Source of the DNA: Serinicoccus hydrothermalis
GTDB taxonomy: Bacteria > Actinomycetota > Actinomycetes > Actinomycetales > Dermatophilaceae
Reading direction: 5' to 3'
Assembly: GCF_001685415.1 (NCBI RefSeq)
Contig: NZ_CP014989.1
Span: 2,046,001-2,110,000, forward strand
DNA length: 64,000 bases
Position numbers and translations under genes: made by a program
The notes under the pieces: model-generated
Seen by the model: the letters and a program-made list of their open reading frames with translations, nothing else
The model's database searches: none
What the model was told of the DNA's origin: nothing
In this document: piece after piece, positions 37,946-47,368 of the stretch
How positions within the stretch are numbered: position 1 is the first letter of the stretch
Layout: each line of letters opens with the position of its first letter

Positions 37946-40143
37946 CCGGTCGGTGAGGGGGAGGCCCCCTCGGACGGATCAGGTGACGAGGGTGCGGGCG
38001 TCGTCGGGGCCGGAGCCGGGGTGGTGGGCTCGGGCTCGGAGGGCTCGGCGCTCGTGGGCTCCGGGCTCGGCTCGGTGGTCGTCGGCTCCTCGGAGGTCTC
38101 CGTCGGCTCCTCCGAGGTCGTCTCCGCGGGCTCGGTCGGCTCCTGCGTCGTGGGCTCGGTCGTCGGCTCGGGGGCGGGAGCCGGGGTGCTCGGCGCCGGG
38201 GTCCCGGTGGGACCGCTGGTCCCGACCCGGGGCGAGAACTCCTCGACGTCCTCGCCCTCCATCGCCAGCCGCATGAACTCGCCCCACACCTGCGCGGGGA
38301 AGGTTCCGCCGGTGACCTGGTCGAGCCCGGCGACGTCCTGCATCGGCACCGTGCCGTCCCCCTTGTACATGACGACACCGGCCGCGAGCTGCGGCACGAA
38401 GCCGTCGAACCACGCCGACACGTTGCGCTCGCTGGTGCCGGACTTACCGGCGGCCGGGCGACCCAGGTCGCCGGCGGACATCCCCGAACCCTGCTGGACG
38501 ACATACGTCATGGCGTCCGTGACGTCGACCGCGGCGTCCCGGTCCACGGCCTGGGTGACCTCCGGCTCGGCCTCGTAGGTCGTGTCGCCGGTGACGGTGC
38601 CGACCCGGGCGACGAGGTAGGGCGTGGCCCGCTCGCCCTCGGCGGCCAGCGTGGCGTAGGCGTTGGTCATCTGCAGCAGCGTCGGCGAGGCGGTGCCGAG
38701 GACGTTGGTCAGGTCGGTGTCGAGACCCGGCGTGTCCTCCGGCAGACCCAGGTCGATCGCCGCCTGACGGGTGGCCTCCGGGCCGATCTGCTCGTTGAGC
38801 TGCACGTAGATGGTGTTGACCGACTCCGCGAGCGCGATGCGCAGGTCGATGACGCCGAAGCTGAGGTCGCGGAAGTTGTTGACCTCCAGGCTCCCGTCGT
38901 CGCCGAAGGTCATGGGCGTCGGGCCCGCGAAGGTCTGGAGCGTGTCGACGCCCTCCTCGACGGCCGCCAGCAGGGTCACCGGCTTGAAGAGCGACCCGGC
39001 CTGGACCTGGGCGTCGGTCGCGGCGTTGAGCTGGGTCTGCTGGTAGTCCTCGCCGCCGTACATCGCGGTGATGGCACCGTCGCCGGGGCGCACCGAGGTC
39101 AGCGCGACGGTGATGTCGTCCGTGCCCTCACCGGTGGGGCGGTAGAGCTCCACCGCCTCGAGCGCGGCCTCCTGGTGCTCCTGCACGATCGTGGTCGTCA
39201 CCCGCAGCCCGCCGCCGTCGATCTCGGCGTCGTCGACGCCGAGCACGTCCTTGAGCTCCTCCCGCGCCGCCTGCGCGACGTAGCCCTCGACGCCCTGCGC
39301 GGCGGTGGAGGGCTGCGGCTCCTGGACCTCGGGCATACCGAGACCCTCCCGCTCGGAGGCGTCCAGCCAACCCTCCTCGACCATGCCGTCCAGGACGTAG
39401 GCCACCCGCTCGGCGGCCCGCTCCTCGTTGCCCTCGGCGTAGTCCGGGTCGAACAGGGACGGGGCGTTGGTCACCCCGGTGAGGAAGGCGCCCTCCTCGA
39501 CGTCGAGCTCGGAGACGTCCTTGTCGAAGTAGGCCCGGCTGGCGGTCTGGATGCCGTAGGCGCCACGCCCGAAGTAGATCGTGTTGAGGTAGTTCTCCAG
39601 GACCTCGTCCTTGGCGAACTCGTTGTCGATCTTGATGGCGATGATGATCTCGTTGAACTTGCGCTGCAGCGTCTGGTCGGCCGTGAGGTAGTAGTTCTTG
39701 ACGTACTGCTGCGTGATGGTCGAGCCGCCCTGCAGGCCGTCGCCGGTGAGCGTGCGCCAGGCGCCGCGGGCGGTGCCGGTGATCGACACCCCCTCGTTCT
39801 CGTAGAAGGAGCGGTCCTCGGCCGAGAGCATGGCGTAGCGCACGTGCTCGGGCACCTCGGACAGCGGGACCGACTCGCGGTCGTAGCCCCCGGTGAACCG
39901 CGCCAGCTCGGTCTCGCCGTCCGCGTAGTAGAGGATCGAGCTCTGCGCCTCGGCGAAGTCGTTGGGCTCGGGGACGTCGATCCGTGCATACGCGACGGCG
40001 AAGACGCCGACCGCCAGCAGGATCGCCAGCAGCGCCAGACCGCTGACCCACAGCAGCACGCGTCGCAGCACGCTCCTGCGCCCGGTGCGGGACTTCTTCG
40101 TGTCGGACGGCGGGGAGCTGGCGGTGGTGCTGGAGCGGCTCAC
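37942..40143 (-). CDS. Class A penicillin-binding protein (transglycosylase/transpeptidase)
   Basis: A 733-residue peptidoglycan synthase. Basic cytoplasmic tail, helix 29-51 ([23 protein letters not shown]). The GT51 transglycosylase domain has catalytic Glu in [16 protein letters not shown] (109-114 EDRSFY) and [15 protein letters not shown], then [11 protein letters not shown]. The transpeptidase shows SLFK (SxxK), SVN and KSGTS motifs. The C-terminus is about 110 residues of Pro/Thr/Glu repeats, probably a wall-spanning tail. GTG 40143 is directly preceded by GGAGAG; a poor -10 (CACAAT) would make it leaderless. It is similar to PonA-type enzymes. Confidence 0.95.
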   Translation of the reverse strand: MSRSSTTASSPPSDTKKSRTGRRSVLRRVLLWVSGLALLAILLAVGVFAVAYARIDVPEPNDFAEAQSSILYYADGETELARFTGGYDRESVPLSEVPEHVRYAMLSAEDRSFYENEGVSITGTARGAWRTLTGDGLQGGSTITQQYVKNYYLTADQTLQRKFNEIIIAIKIDNEFAKDEVLENYLNTIYFGRGAYGIQTASRAYFDKDVSELDVEEGAFLTGVTNAPSLFDPDYAEGNEERAAERVAYVLDGMVEEGWLDASEREGLGMPEVQEPQPSTAAQGVEGYVAQAAREELKDVLGVDDAEIDGGGLRVTTTIVQEHQEAALEAVELYRPTGEGTDDITVALTSVRPGDGAITAMYGGEDYQQTQLNAATDAQVQAGSLFKPVTLLAAVEEGVDTLQTFAGPTPMTFGDDGSLEVNNFRDLSFGVIDLRIALAESVNTIYVQLNEQIGPEATRQAAIDLGLPEDTPGLDTDLTNVLGTASPTLLQMTNAYATLAAEGERATPYLVARVGTVTGDTTYEAEPEVTQAVDRDAAVDVTDAMTYVVQQGSGMSAGDLGRPAAGKSGTSERNVSAWFDGFVPQLAAGVVMYKGDGTVPMQDVAGLDQVTGGTFPAQVWGEFMRLAMEGEDVEEFSPRVGTSGPTGTPAPSTPAPAPEPTTEPTTQEPTEPAETTSEEPTETSEEPTTTEPSPEPTSAEPSEPEPTTPAPAPTTPAPSSPDPSEGASPSPTG

Positions 40144-40217
40144 CTCTCCATTGTGCCCCGCACCACGCCCCGGGCCGGAATGCCGTCGCGTTCGGCGGCG
40201 TTGCACGTCGCGAGAAG

Positions 40218-40239
40218 GGGCGGCCCAGGTGGGCCGCCC
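40218..40239 (+). promoter_or_regulatory. Perfect hairpin in the 5' leader of ino1
   Basis: GGGCGGCCC (40218-40226) and GGGCCGCCC (40231-40239) form a perfect 9-bp stem with an AGGT loop, 24 bp upstream of the ino1 ATG and before its RBS (AAGGAG). It is either a terminator for an upstream transcript or a leader element that affects ino1 expression. Confidence 0.5.
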
Positions 40240-40263
40240 GTGTCGTGTCAGCAAGGAGTCTCG

Positions 40264-41331
40264 ATGTCGTCGGTGAGAGTCGCGGTCGTGGGCGTGGGCA
40301 ACTGCGCCAGCTCGCTCGTGCAGGGGGTGGAGTACTACCGGGACGCGGACCCGGCCGGCACCGTGCCCGGCCTCATGCACGTCCGGTTCGGCGACTACCA
40401 CGTCGGTGACCTGGAGTTCGTCGCCGCCTTCGACGTCGACGCCGCCAAGGTGGGCCAGGACCTGGCCAAGGCGATCCAGGCGGGGGAGAACAACACCGTC
40501 ACCTTCGCGCAGGTCCCGGACACCGGCGTCACGGTGCAGCGCGGACCGACGCTGGACGGTCTGGGCAAGTACTACTCGCTCACCGTCGAGGAGTCGCTGG
40601 AGGAGCCGGTCGACGTCGTGCAGGCGCTGCGGGACGCGCGCGCCGACGTGCTCGTGTCCTACCTCCCGGTGGGCAGCGAGGAGGCCGACAAGTTCTACGC
40701 GCAGTGCGCCCTCGACGCCGGCGTGGCCTTCGTCAACGCGCTCCCGGTCTTCATCGCCAGCGACCCCGAGTGGGCGGAGAAGTTCACCCGGGCCGGGGTG
40801 CCCATCGTCGGTGACGACATCAAGAGCCAGGTGGGGGCCACGATCACGCACCGCGTGCTCGCGCGCCTCTTCGAGGAGCGGGGCGTCGCCCTGGACCGCA
40901 CCTACCAGCTCAACGTCGGCGGCAACATGGACTTCAAGAACATGCTGGAGCGGGAGCGCCTGGAGAGCAAGAAGGTCTCCAAGACCCAGGCGGTGACCTC
41001 CAACATCTCCACCGCCCTCGCGGACCGGGACGTCCACATCGGGCCCTCCGACTACGTCCAGTGGCTGGACGACCGCAAGTGGGCCTACGTCCGGCTCGAG
41101 GGCCGGGCCTTCGGCGACGTCCCGCTCAACCTGGAGTACAAGCTCGAGGTCTGGGACAGCCCGAACTCCGCCGGCATCATCATCGACGCGATCCGGGCCG
41201 CCAAGATCGCCCTGGACCGCGGCGAGGGCGGACCGGTCGTCGGCGCCTCCGCCTACCTCATGAAGAGCCCGCCGGTGCAGCTGCCCGACGACCAGGGACG
41301 GGCCGAGGTCGAGGCGTTCATCCGCGGCTGA
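40264..41331 (+). CDS. ino1: Inositol-3-phosphate synthase
   Basis: A 355-residue NAD-dependent enzyme that turns glucose-6-phosphate into myo-inositol-3-phosphate, the first step to phosphatidylinositol and mycothiol in actinobacteria. The Rossmann motif is [20 protein letters not shown]. Active-site stretches are [45 protein letters not shown] and [28 protein letters not shown] lies 8 bp upstream. It is monocistronic or leads into the glycosyltransferase 22 bp downstream, which has its own promoter. Confidence 0.96.
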   Translation: MSSVRVAVVGVGNCASSLVQGVEYYRDADPAGTVPGLMHVRFGDYHVGDLEFVAAFDVDAAKVGQDLAKAIQAGENNTVTFAQVPDTGVTVQRGPTLDGLGKYYSLTVEESLEEPVDVVQALRDARADVLVSYLPVGSEEADKFYAQCALDAGVAFVNALPVFIASDPEWAEKFTRAGVPIVGDDIKSQVGATITHRVLARLFEERGVALDRTYQLNVGGNMDFKNMLERERLESKKVSKTQAVTSNISTALADRDVHIGPSDYVQWLDDRKWAYVRLEGRAFGDVPLNLEYKLEVWDSPNSAGIIIDAIRAAKIALDRGEGGPVVGASAYLMKSPPVQLPDDQGRAEVEAFIRG

Positions 41332-41341
41332 CCGATCTGGA

Positions 41342-41353
41342 TAGGGTCGAACC
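41342..41353 (+). promoter_or_regulatory. -10 box for leaderless glycosyltransferase mRNA
   Basis: TAGGGT (41342-41347) is followed by six bases and the GTG start at 41354. There is no Shine-Dalgarno. This matches the TANNNT-6/7-start pattern at nudix and cca. Confidence 0.5.
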
Positions 41354-43516
41354 GTGCCCGCCGAGCAGCCCGACCCCCGCCCTGCCCCGCCCGGTGCACC
41401 GACCGGCGGAGCCGGACGCCGCGTCGTCGTCGTCGCCCGGTATGCCGCGGAGCTGGACGAGATGGCCCCACGGCTGCGCACCCTCACCGAGCACGGTCAC
41501 CGGGTCGTGCTGGTGTGGGCCGAGGGGGAGCCCGGCCCGGCGCTGCGCTCCTTCGGCGGACGGGTCCGGCTGCAGGGACGGGGTCGCGGGCGCGGTGCCC
41601 GGCAGACGGTGCGCCGCGCGCTCCGGCCGCCGCCCACCGCCTGGATCCGTGACCGGGGCGTGCTCGCCCGGGGCCTGCGGCGGGACCTGCGGGCGCGGCG
41701 GACCGTGCACGGGGCGGACCTGCTGCTGCCGGTGGGCGCCGAGGCGGTCCGGCTCTTCGGGCGGCCCGGCGCGGCACCCGTGCCCGTGCTCACGCAGGAG
41801 GGGCTCGACGACGAGAGGCGCCTCGACGAGGTGTGGGCGAGCCTGCGCCGGCGGTCCCGCGCTGGCGGGCAGCACCTCGACCCCGAGATCGCGCACGAGG
41901 TGCTGGCCCACGTCGCGCGCACCGGGGGCCGGGTGCCCGCCCGGCACCAGCCGTTGCTCGTGCCCCTCGTCGAGGCGCTCCACGCCACCGGGGAGTATGC
42001 CCTCGCGCACCAGGTCGTGAGCCTGCTCCCGGACGGGACCTCGGAGCCGGCGCAGGACGCCCTGCGCCACGGCCTGCGCCAGCTGGTCGAGGTCTCCCGG
42101 ACCGGGCGGGACCAGCCAGGGACCGCCGAGGCGGTGCGTGGGCTGCTCGAGGTGGCCGACGCCGAGCTCTCCGCCGTGCCGCCGGACGTGGACACCGTGA
42201 CCCGGGCCACGACCCTCGCGCTCCAGCTGCTCTTCCACCGCGAGCTGCACGCCGACACGACCTCCTCCCCGCTGGTCACCGGTCCGGACGCCTTCCTCGC
42301 GGACTGGCGTGCCTCCCGCGTCGGCCGGCTCCTCGCCGACCCCGTGCCGCAGGCGCCGGTCCTGGAGCGGGCTGCGGGGCGCTCGGCGGCGACGCGCCCC
42401 GACCCCGACGGCCACGGGCCGCGCGTGGTCGTCGTGCCCGGCTCCTACCCGCAGTTCGCCGTCCCGGTCCGCCGCGCGCTGGCCGACCGGGCGCAGGTGC
42501 ACCTCGCCGAGCTGCGCACCCGGGACCAGCTGCGCGGGCTGGGGACCCGCCGCGAGCTGGTCGCCGCCCGGCTGGGCCTGGCCCTCGGGACACCGTGGGT
42601 GCCCGACTACGAGCTGCTGGAGGAGCTCGAGGCGGCCGACGCCCTCTTCGTCGACTGGGCGGACCGCGGGTCGCTGGCGGCGGTCATGAGCGCGCCGGCG
42701 GGGGTGCGCGTCACCCTGCGCATCCACAGCATGGATGCCTTCTCCCCGTGGATCCACCTGCTCGACTGGAGCAGGGTCGACGTGCTGGTCCTCGTGAGCG
42801 AGCACCTGCGCACGATGGTGCGGACGCTGCTCGGCGACCGCCTGGCGGGCACCGAGGTCCGGGTCGTGCCCAACCTGCTCGACCCCGGCCGCATCCCCAC
42901 CGGCAAGGTGGAGGGGCACCGTCGCCGGCTGCTCATGGTGGGGTGGGCCCAGCGGGTCAAGGACCCGCTGTGGGCCGTGGAGGTGCTGGCCCTGCTGCGC
43001 CAGGAGGACCCGGAGTGGTCCCTGACGCTGGTCGGCACCGACTTCCCGGACGGGAGCGTCGTGTCGCAGGGGGAGTATGCCCGCGCCTTCCGCGAGCGCA
43101 TCACCCAGGACGACGTGCGGGGTGCCGTCCGCTTCGTCGGCTTCACCCGCGACCTGGCACCGCACCTCGCCGCATCCGGCTTCGTCCTGTCGACGAGCCG
43201 GCGCGAGTCCTTCGGCCTGGCCCTCGTCGAGGGCGCCGCCTCCGGTGCGGTCCCGGTCGTGCGCGACTGGCCGGTCTTCGCGCCGCTGGACGGGGCCCGG
43301 GGGCTCTTCGGTGACGACTGGGTCGTCGACACCGTGGCCGGGGCCGCCGACCGGATCCGGGCGCTCGCCGAGGAACCGGGGTGGTCCGCCGCCTCGGACC
43401 GGGCCCGTGCCGTCGTCGAGCAGCGCTTCACCGCCGGGCCTGCGGGCTCCGAGCTCGTCGACCTGATCCTCGGGTCGGCGGCCGGTCAGCCGCGGGCGAT
43501 GTCGGCCAGCACCTGA
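41354..43516 (+). CDS. Two-part glycosyltransferase, GT4-type C-terminus
   Basis: A 720-residue protein. Residues 21-130 look like the front half of a GT-B fold (RRVVVVARYAAELDEMAPRLRTLTEHGHRVVLVWAEG). Residues 140-340 are helical with no clear family. A complete GT-B unit begins near 354 (GPRVVVVPGSYPQFAVPVRRAL) and ends with the GT4 donor-site pattern TSRRESFGLALVEGAASGAVPVV (EX7E) near 620. Other GT4 marks are VLVLVSEHLRTMV, VVPNLLDPGR and LLMVGWAQRVKDPLWAVEVLALL. It opens the wall-glycan locus. The 3' end overlaps the convergent gene by 31 bp. Sugar and acceptor unknown. Confidence 0.85.
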   Translation: MPAEQPDPRPAPPGAPTGGAGRRVVVVARYAAELDEMAPRLRTLTEHGHRVVLVWAEGEPGPALRSFGGRVRLQGRGRGRGARQTVRRALRPPPTAWIRDRGVLARGLRRDLRARRTVHGADLLLPVGAEAVRLFGRPGAAPVPVLTQEGLDDERRLDEVWASLRRRSRAGGQHLDPEIAHEVLAHVARTGGRVPARHQPLLVPLVEALHATGEYALAHQVVSLLPDGTSEPAQDALRHGLRQLVEVSRTGRDQPGTAEAVRGLLEVADAELSAVPPDVDTVTRATTLALQLLFHRELHADTTSSPLVTGPDAFLADWRASRVGRLLADPVPQAPVLERAAGRSAATRPDPDGHGPRVVVVPGSYPQFAVPVRRALADRAQVHLAELRTRDQLRGLGTRRELVAARLGLALGTPWVPDYELLEELEAADALFVDWADRGSLAAVMSAPAGVRVTLRIHSMDAFSPWIHLLDWSRVDVLVLVSEHLRTMVRTLLGDRLAGTEVRVVPNLLDPGRIPTGKVEGHRRRLLMVGWAQRVKDPLWAVEVLALLRQEDPEWSLTLVGTDFPDGSVVSQGEYARAFRERITQDDVRGAVRFVGFTRDLAPHLAASGFVLSTSRRESFGLALVEGAASGAVPVVRDWPVFAPLDGARGLFGDDWVVDTVAGAADRIRALAEEPGWSAASDRARAVVEQRFTAGPAGSELVDLILGSAAGQPRAMSAST

Positions 43517-44712
43517 ACCGCGGCCGAGGTGTGCTCCACCGGGGAGCGGTGCTGCAGCGGCTGGGAGTCGAGCACGGAGCCGGGCTCGACCATCCCCCAC
43601 ACCGGGGTCCCGCTGCCGCGGTAGTCGCTCCACTTGCTCGGCAGGAAGGGGTTGGTGGCCAGGAGCCCGTCGGTGACGGCATCGCTGACCAGCAGGACGT
43701 CCATCCGGGTGCACAGCGCGAGGAAGTCCAGGTAGCCGACGAACGGGGCGACGCGCACGCAGTCGCCCAGCCGTCGCCGCTCGACCTCCTGCTCCACCTC
43801 CTCGCGCCGGCCCGCGAAGACGTGCAGGCATACCTGCGCGCGGAGCCGTGCCGGGAGGGCCTCGAGCGCGGCGAGCACGCTGCCCATGCCGCGGGTGGCG
43901 TAGAAGTTGCCGAAGTAGCCGATGTGCCGGCGGCCGGGGTCCAAGGGGTAGTCGGGGTCGGCCATCGCGTAGAACGACGGGGGCAGCGTCGGGTGCGGGG
44001 AGACCTGGCTGCGCCCGCGCACCCGCTCCACCAGCTCGCCGTCCTCGACCGTCTCGAGCATGAGCTCGCGCTGGTGCTCGTTGGTGAAGACGAGGGTGTC
44101 GGCGAGGGCGAAGGCGAGGTGCTCGGCCCACCGGAAGGAGTTGCCGTCGCCCGGGGGACGGAAGCCGGCCCGCTCGATGCCCGCACCGAGCGCGTCCAGC
44201 AGCGGGCCGTCCTGGGTCGGGGCGTGCCGCACCGCCCCCGTGACGTCCCGGGACAGCGGGTCGGAGAACTCCGCGGTCCACCGAATCCCCGGCCGCAGCA
44301 GCGTCAGCCGGGCCGCGAGGACGTGGCTGGCGCTGAAGTGGGCCCGGCTGTAGAGGCGGGCATAGCCGGCGCCCTCCCGGTCCCACTCCAAGGCACGTTG
44401 CAGGCCGCGCTGGGTGAACCCGGTGATGCCGCGCCAGGCGGAGAAGCGCGTCGGTGAAGGTAACTGGTGGCGACGCACCACGAGATGGTCGGCGATCCGG
44501 GCCAGCCCCGGGTCGGTGCTGCGCTCCGAAGACATGCGGTTCTGCAGCACGTCCACCGGGCGGCCCATCTCGCGGACCCGCTTGGCCGCGACGATCGCGG
44601 AGGTGTCGACGTAGGGCGGGAAGCAGTAGGAGACGACGAGGTCCTCGGCGGGCGGCGGGGGAGCGGCGTCGCCGGGGCCGGTGACGCGGTCTGCGGGGGT
44701 CGACTCAGCCAT
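43486..44712 (-). CDS. GT-B type glycosyltransferase-like protein
   Basis: A 408-residue protein. N-terminal stretch DLVVSYCFPPYVDTSAIVAAKRV is the usual opening of GT4-like enzymes acting on membrane acceptors. Middle: AEFSDPLSRDVTG and LADTLVFTNEHQRELMLETV, a typical linker between the two Rossmann lobes. C-lobe: HIGYFGNFYATRGMGSVLAALEAL, LHVFAGRREEVEQEV, VGYLDFLALCTRMDVLLVSDAV. The classical EX7E site is not obvious; GSGTPVWGMVEPGS occupies its place. It starts 8 bp inside the end of the asparagine-synthetase-like gene, so it is the last gene of that operon. Confidence 0.8.
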   Translation of the reverse strand: MAESTPADRVTGPGDAAPPPPAEDLVVSYCFPPYVDTSAIVAAKRVREMGRPVDVLQNRMSSERSTDPGLARIADHLVVRRHQLPSPTRFSAWRGITGFTQRGLQRALEWDREGAGYARLYSRAHFSASHVLAARLTLLRPGIRWTAEFSDPLSRDVTGAVRHAPTQDGPLLDALGAGIERAGFRPPGDGNSFRWAEHLAFALADTLVFTNEHQRELMLETVEDGELVERVRGRSQVSPHPTLPPSFYAMADPDYPLDPGRRHIGYFGNFYATRGMGSVLAALEALPARLRAQVCLHVFAGRREEVEQEVERRRLGDCVRVAPFVGYLDFLALCTRMDVLLVSDAVTDGLLATNPFLPSKWSDYRGSGTPVWGMVEPGSVLDSQPLQHRSPVEHTSAAVQVLADIARG

Positions 44713-47368
44713 CGCCCCGCACCCTACTGCCGTCGTCGGGCGGGCCCGGGACGCCGCCGAGCCGGTGCAGCACCCGGTCGCTCCAGGGCAGCGCCACGCG
44801 CCGGACCCCCTGGAGGAGGTCCAGCGCCCGCGCCCCCGGCCGCCGAGGCTCCGCGCCCGGTCGCGCCCCGACCCACAGGACGGCCTCGGCCCCCACCTCC
44901 CGGTCCAGCGTGCCTGCCCAGTCGGCGCCGGGCGCGCGGGTGAGCACCCGCACGTCGCGCCGGTCCGCGAAGGCGCGGTCCGAGGCGTGGATCATCGCCA
45001 CGGTGCCGGCCTCGGTGGCCGGGTCCCAGCACGTCAGCGCTGGGATGCTGCTCGGCAGCCCCAGCTCCAGCAGGCCGGCCCTCGGCCCGGCGCACAGGAG
45101 GGCCGGCCCCCTGCGGGACAGCAGCTCGACGTGCCGCTCGCGGCGCCGGCGGGCGTCGGTGCCGAGCAGGTCGAGGTATGCCCCCAGGTCCGGCAGCGCC
45201 TCCGTCCGCCACGACCGGTCCGGCCCCCTCCTTGAGAGGACCGCGCGCCGCTCGCCCAGGGCCTCGGCCTGCTGCCCGTCGCCCGCCAGGTCCGGACGGC
45301 TCACCAGGGTGCGCCGGTCCGGGGCCAGCCAGGCGCCGCAGGCACCCACGGGGTCGGTGAGGACGAGCGAGCCGCCGGGTCCGGTGAGCAGCACCGTCCA
45401 GGCACCCCCGAGCGCCGCGGCGCGGGTGGCGGCGCGCTCGAGGGTGGGGTCCTCGAGGACGAGGCGGTGCAGGAGGGCGGCGACCGGCGCGGCCCCGTCC
45501 CGCCCGCTCGGGAGGTCGAGCGGGTCGCCCAGCACGAGCACCGAGCCGCCCCGGCCGCCCGAGACCGCCGAGGGCAGCGCGGGGTCGCGGTGCAGCTCCA
45601 GCCGGCCGGGCAGCAGGCTGCGCAGGAAGCCGTCGGGGAGACCCACCGGGGGTGCAGCGGTCGCCGGGGCGAGGGCATACCCCCGGGGCGAGGTCGGGCT
45701 GCCGGCCGGCGGGACCGACCCGGAGGGTGACGTCTGCCGCGGCCGGCGATCGGCGAGGCGCCGCAGGCGACCCACGAGGCCGGCCCGGACGAGGGCGGGT
45801 GCGCGGGCCGGTGCCGGCGTTGTCCTCGTCCCCATGGCCGTCGTCGCCACCGCCGTCGCGGGGTCGCGGACCCCCGCCTCGCGCACGAGCCGGTGGAAGA
45901 GCACCTTGTCCCGGCGCAGCGGGTACGGCAGGGACAGCATCGTCTCCAGCAGCACCCGGTCGTTGAAGGGGAGCAGCACCCGGTGGCCGAGGTCGCCGTC
46001 GCAGAACTTCTGCCACCCCCACCGGCCCATGCGCTGCTCCCAGTAGACGAGGTCGTGGTCGTCGTAGCCGAGCAGGTCGGACCCGGGCATCGGGGCCTGC
46101 TCGAGGTAGTCGCCGTAGAGCTCCTCGGCCAGGTCGTCGTGCGCCCCCGGCCCACCCCCGGCGAAGATCTGCGTGAGCCACCGGGGGTCCAGCTCGTGCG
46201 GCGGGCGCAGGACCGCCTTGGTGTAGGTCGTCGCGATCTCGGCGCCGTTGCTCTGCAGCTGGACGAGGTCGCCGGGCAGGTCGGCCCACATCGCGTAGGC
46301 GGCGCCGCGGGAGGGGACCCGCGGGGCGTAGGTGCGCCGGTGGAGGACGTCGAAGGTGCTCCCGGGCGGGGGCCGGCGCCAGCGCAGGGTCCGGTGCCGC
46401 AGCCCCAGCTGCCGGGCGACGTCCCGCGCACCCAGGACGTCCTGCACGGCCGCGGCGCTCGTGACCGCCTCGCGCGGGTTGAGGTAGGTGAACGCGAAAC
46501 CGTCGCGCTCGCGGAGCCGGGGCGCCGCGACCGCCGCCGTCACCCTGCTGTCCAGGCCGCCGGTGAGGCTGACGGTGGGGCGTCCGAGAGCGGCGAGCAG
46601 CCCGACGTGGGCGGTGAGGCGCTCGTGGACGTCGGCGTATACCGCGTCCACGTCCGGGTTCTCCACCCGGGGACGGATCGGCCAGAAGCGCTCGTAGGTG
46701 GTGCCGAGCCCGTGCCCGTCGCCGGTCACGCGGAGCAGGGTGTTGGGCAGCAGGGCCCGCACGTCCCGGTAGTCGGTCCGGACCCCGGGCAGGTAGCTCA
46801 CCCGTCCCGCCATCCTCGCCTCCAGCGCCGCCCGCAGGGTCACGGCGTCGGGGTCGACCGGCAGGCCGAGGGCGTCGGCCACGAGGACGGGCGAGCTGGC
46901 GACGGCGACCCGGTCCCCCTGCCGGCCGACGAGGACGGGCTGGCTGGCCATGGTGTCGGGGACGACGAGCAGGTCACCACCCTCGTCCCCCGCGCCGCCC
47001 CGGGCGCGGGCGACGAGGGTGAACCGCCCCCCCAGGTATGCCGCCTCCCGCACCATCGCCTGCTCGCCGGCGGCCGCCCAGGTCTCGGTGAGGCGGCGGG
47101 CGATCGCGGCGGCGTCGACCAGGCCGTGCTCGACGTCGACGGGGTGCCCGAGGAGCACGAGGTCCCCGCAGGCCGCGCGGGCCCCCGCCGCGACGGTGCG
47201 GGGATGCAGCCGGAGCACGGCGCCGGGCAGGACGTCCGCGTCGCTGCGCCACCGGGCGACGTCCGCGGGCGGCGGCACGTCCCGGTCGGCGCCGAGCAGC
47301 AGGAGGTAGCCGTGCGGGTGGGCCCCCGCGAGCACCGCGTCCTCGTCCACGTCCTCGTCGGGCCCCAC
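44705..47368 (-). CDS. Asparagine-synthetase-like protein with extra C-terminal domain
   Basis: An 887-residue protein. Residues 65-230 resemble the N-terminal Ntn domain of asparagine synthetase (YLGGRFTLVAR, LLVVPDTMASQPVLVG, VAVASSPVLVADALG), but the N-terminal nucleophile Cys is missing. The PP-loop is SLTGGLDSR (267-275), close to the SGGxDS motif for AMP-forming ligation. The synthase domain runs to about 510. The C-terminal 300 residues contain a second Ntn-like pattern (ALGGAWTVLLTGPGGSLVLTDPVGACGAWL, near 645-680). It may amidate or ligate an amino group to a sugar acid; no function is proven. GTG start directly abuts the wecB stop. Confidence 0.8.
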   Translation of the reverse strand: MGPDEDVDEDAVLAGAHPHGYLLLLGADRDVPPPADVARWRSDADVLPGAVLRLHPRTVAAGARAACGDLVLLGHPVDVEHGLVDAAAIARRLTETWAAAGEQAMVREAAYLGGRFTLVARARGGAGDEGGDLLVVPDTMASQPVLVGRQGDRVAVASSPVLVADALGLPVDPDAVTLRAALEARMAGRVSYLPGVRTDYRDVRALLPNTLLRVTGDGHGLGTTYERFWPIRPRVENPDVDAVYADVHERLTAHVGLLAALGRPTVSLTGGLDSRVTAAVAAPRLRERDGFAFTYLNPREAVTSAAAVQDVLGARDVARQLGLRHRTLRWRRPPPGSTFDVLHRRTYAPRVPSRGAAYAMWADLPGDLVQLQSNGAEIATTYTKAVLRPPHELDPRWLTQIFAGGGPGAHDDLAEELYGDYLEQAPMPGSDLLGYDDHDLVYWEQRMGRWGWQKFCDGDLGHRVLLPFNDRVLLETMLSLPYPLRRDKVLFHRLVREAGVRDPATAVATTAMGTRTTPAPARAPALVRAGLVGRLRRLADRRPRQTSPSGSVPPAGSPTSPRGYALAPATAAPPVGLPDGFLRSLLPGRLELHRDPALPSAVSGGRGGSVLVLGDPLDLPSGRDGAAPVAALLHRLVLEDPTLERAATRAAALGGAWTVLLTGPGGSLVLTDPVGACGAWLAPDRRTLVSRPDLAGDGQQAEALGERRAVLSRRGPDRSWRTEALPDLGAYLDLLGTDARRRRERHVELLSRRGPALLCAGPRAGLLELGLPSSIPALTCWDPATEAGTVAMIHASDRAFADRRDVRVLTRAPGADWAGTLDREVGAEAVLWVGARPGAEPRRPGARALDLLQGVRRVALPWSDRVLHRLGGVPGPPDDGSRVRGDG

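Noticed and set aside
38000-38200. Repetitive GGCTC-rich DNA at the 3' end of the penicillin-binding protein gene
   Set aside because: It encodes the Pro/Thr/Glu tail in frame; no spacer-repeat structure.
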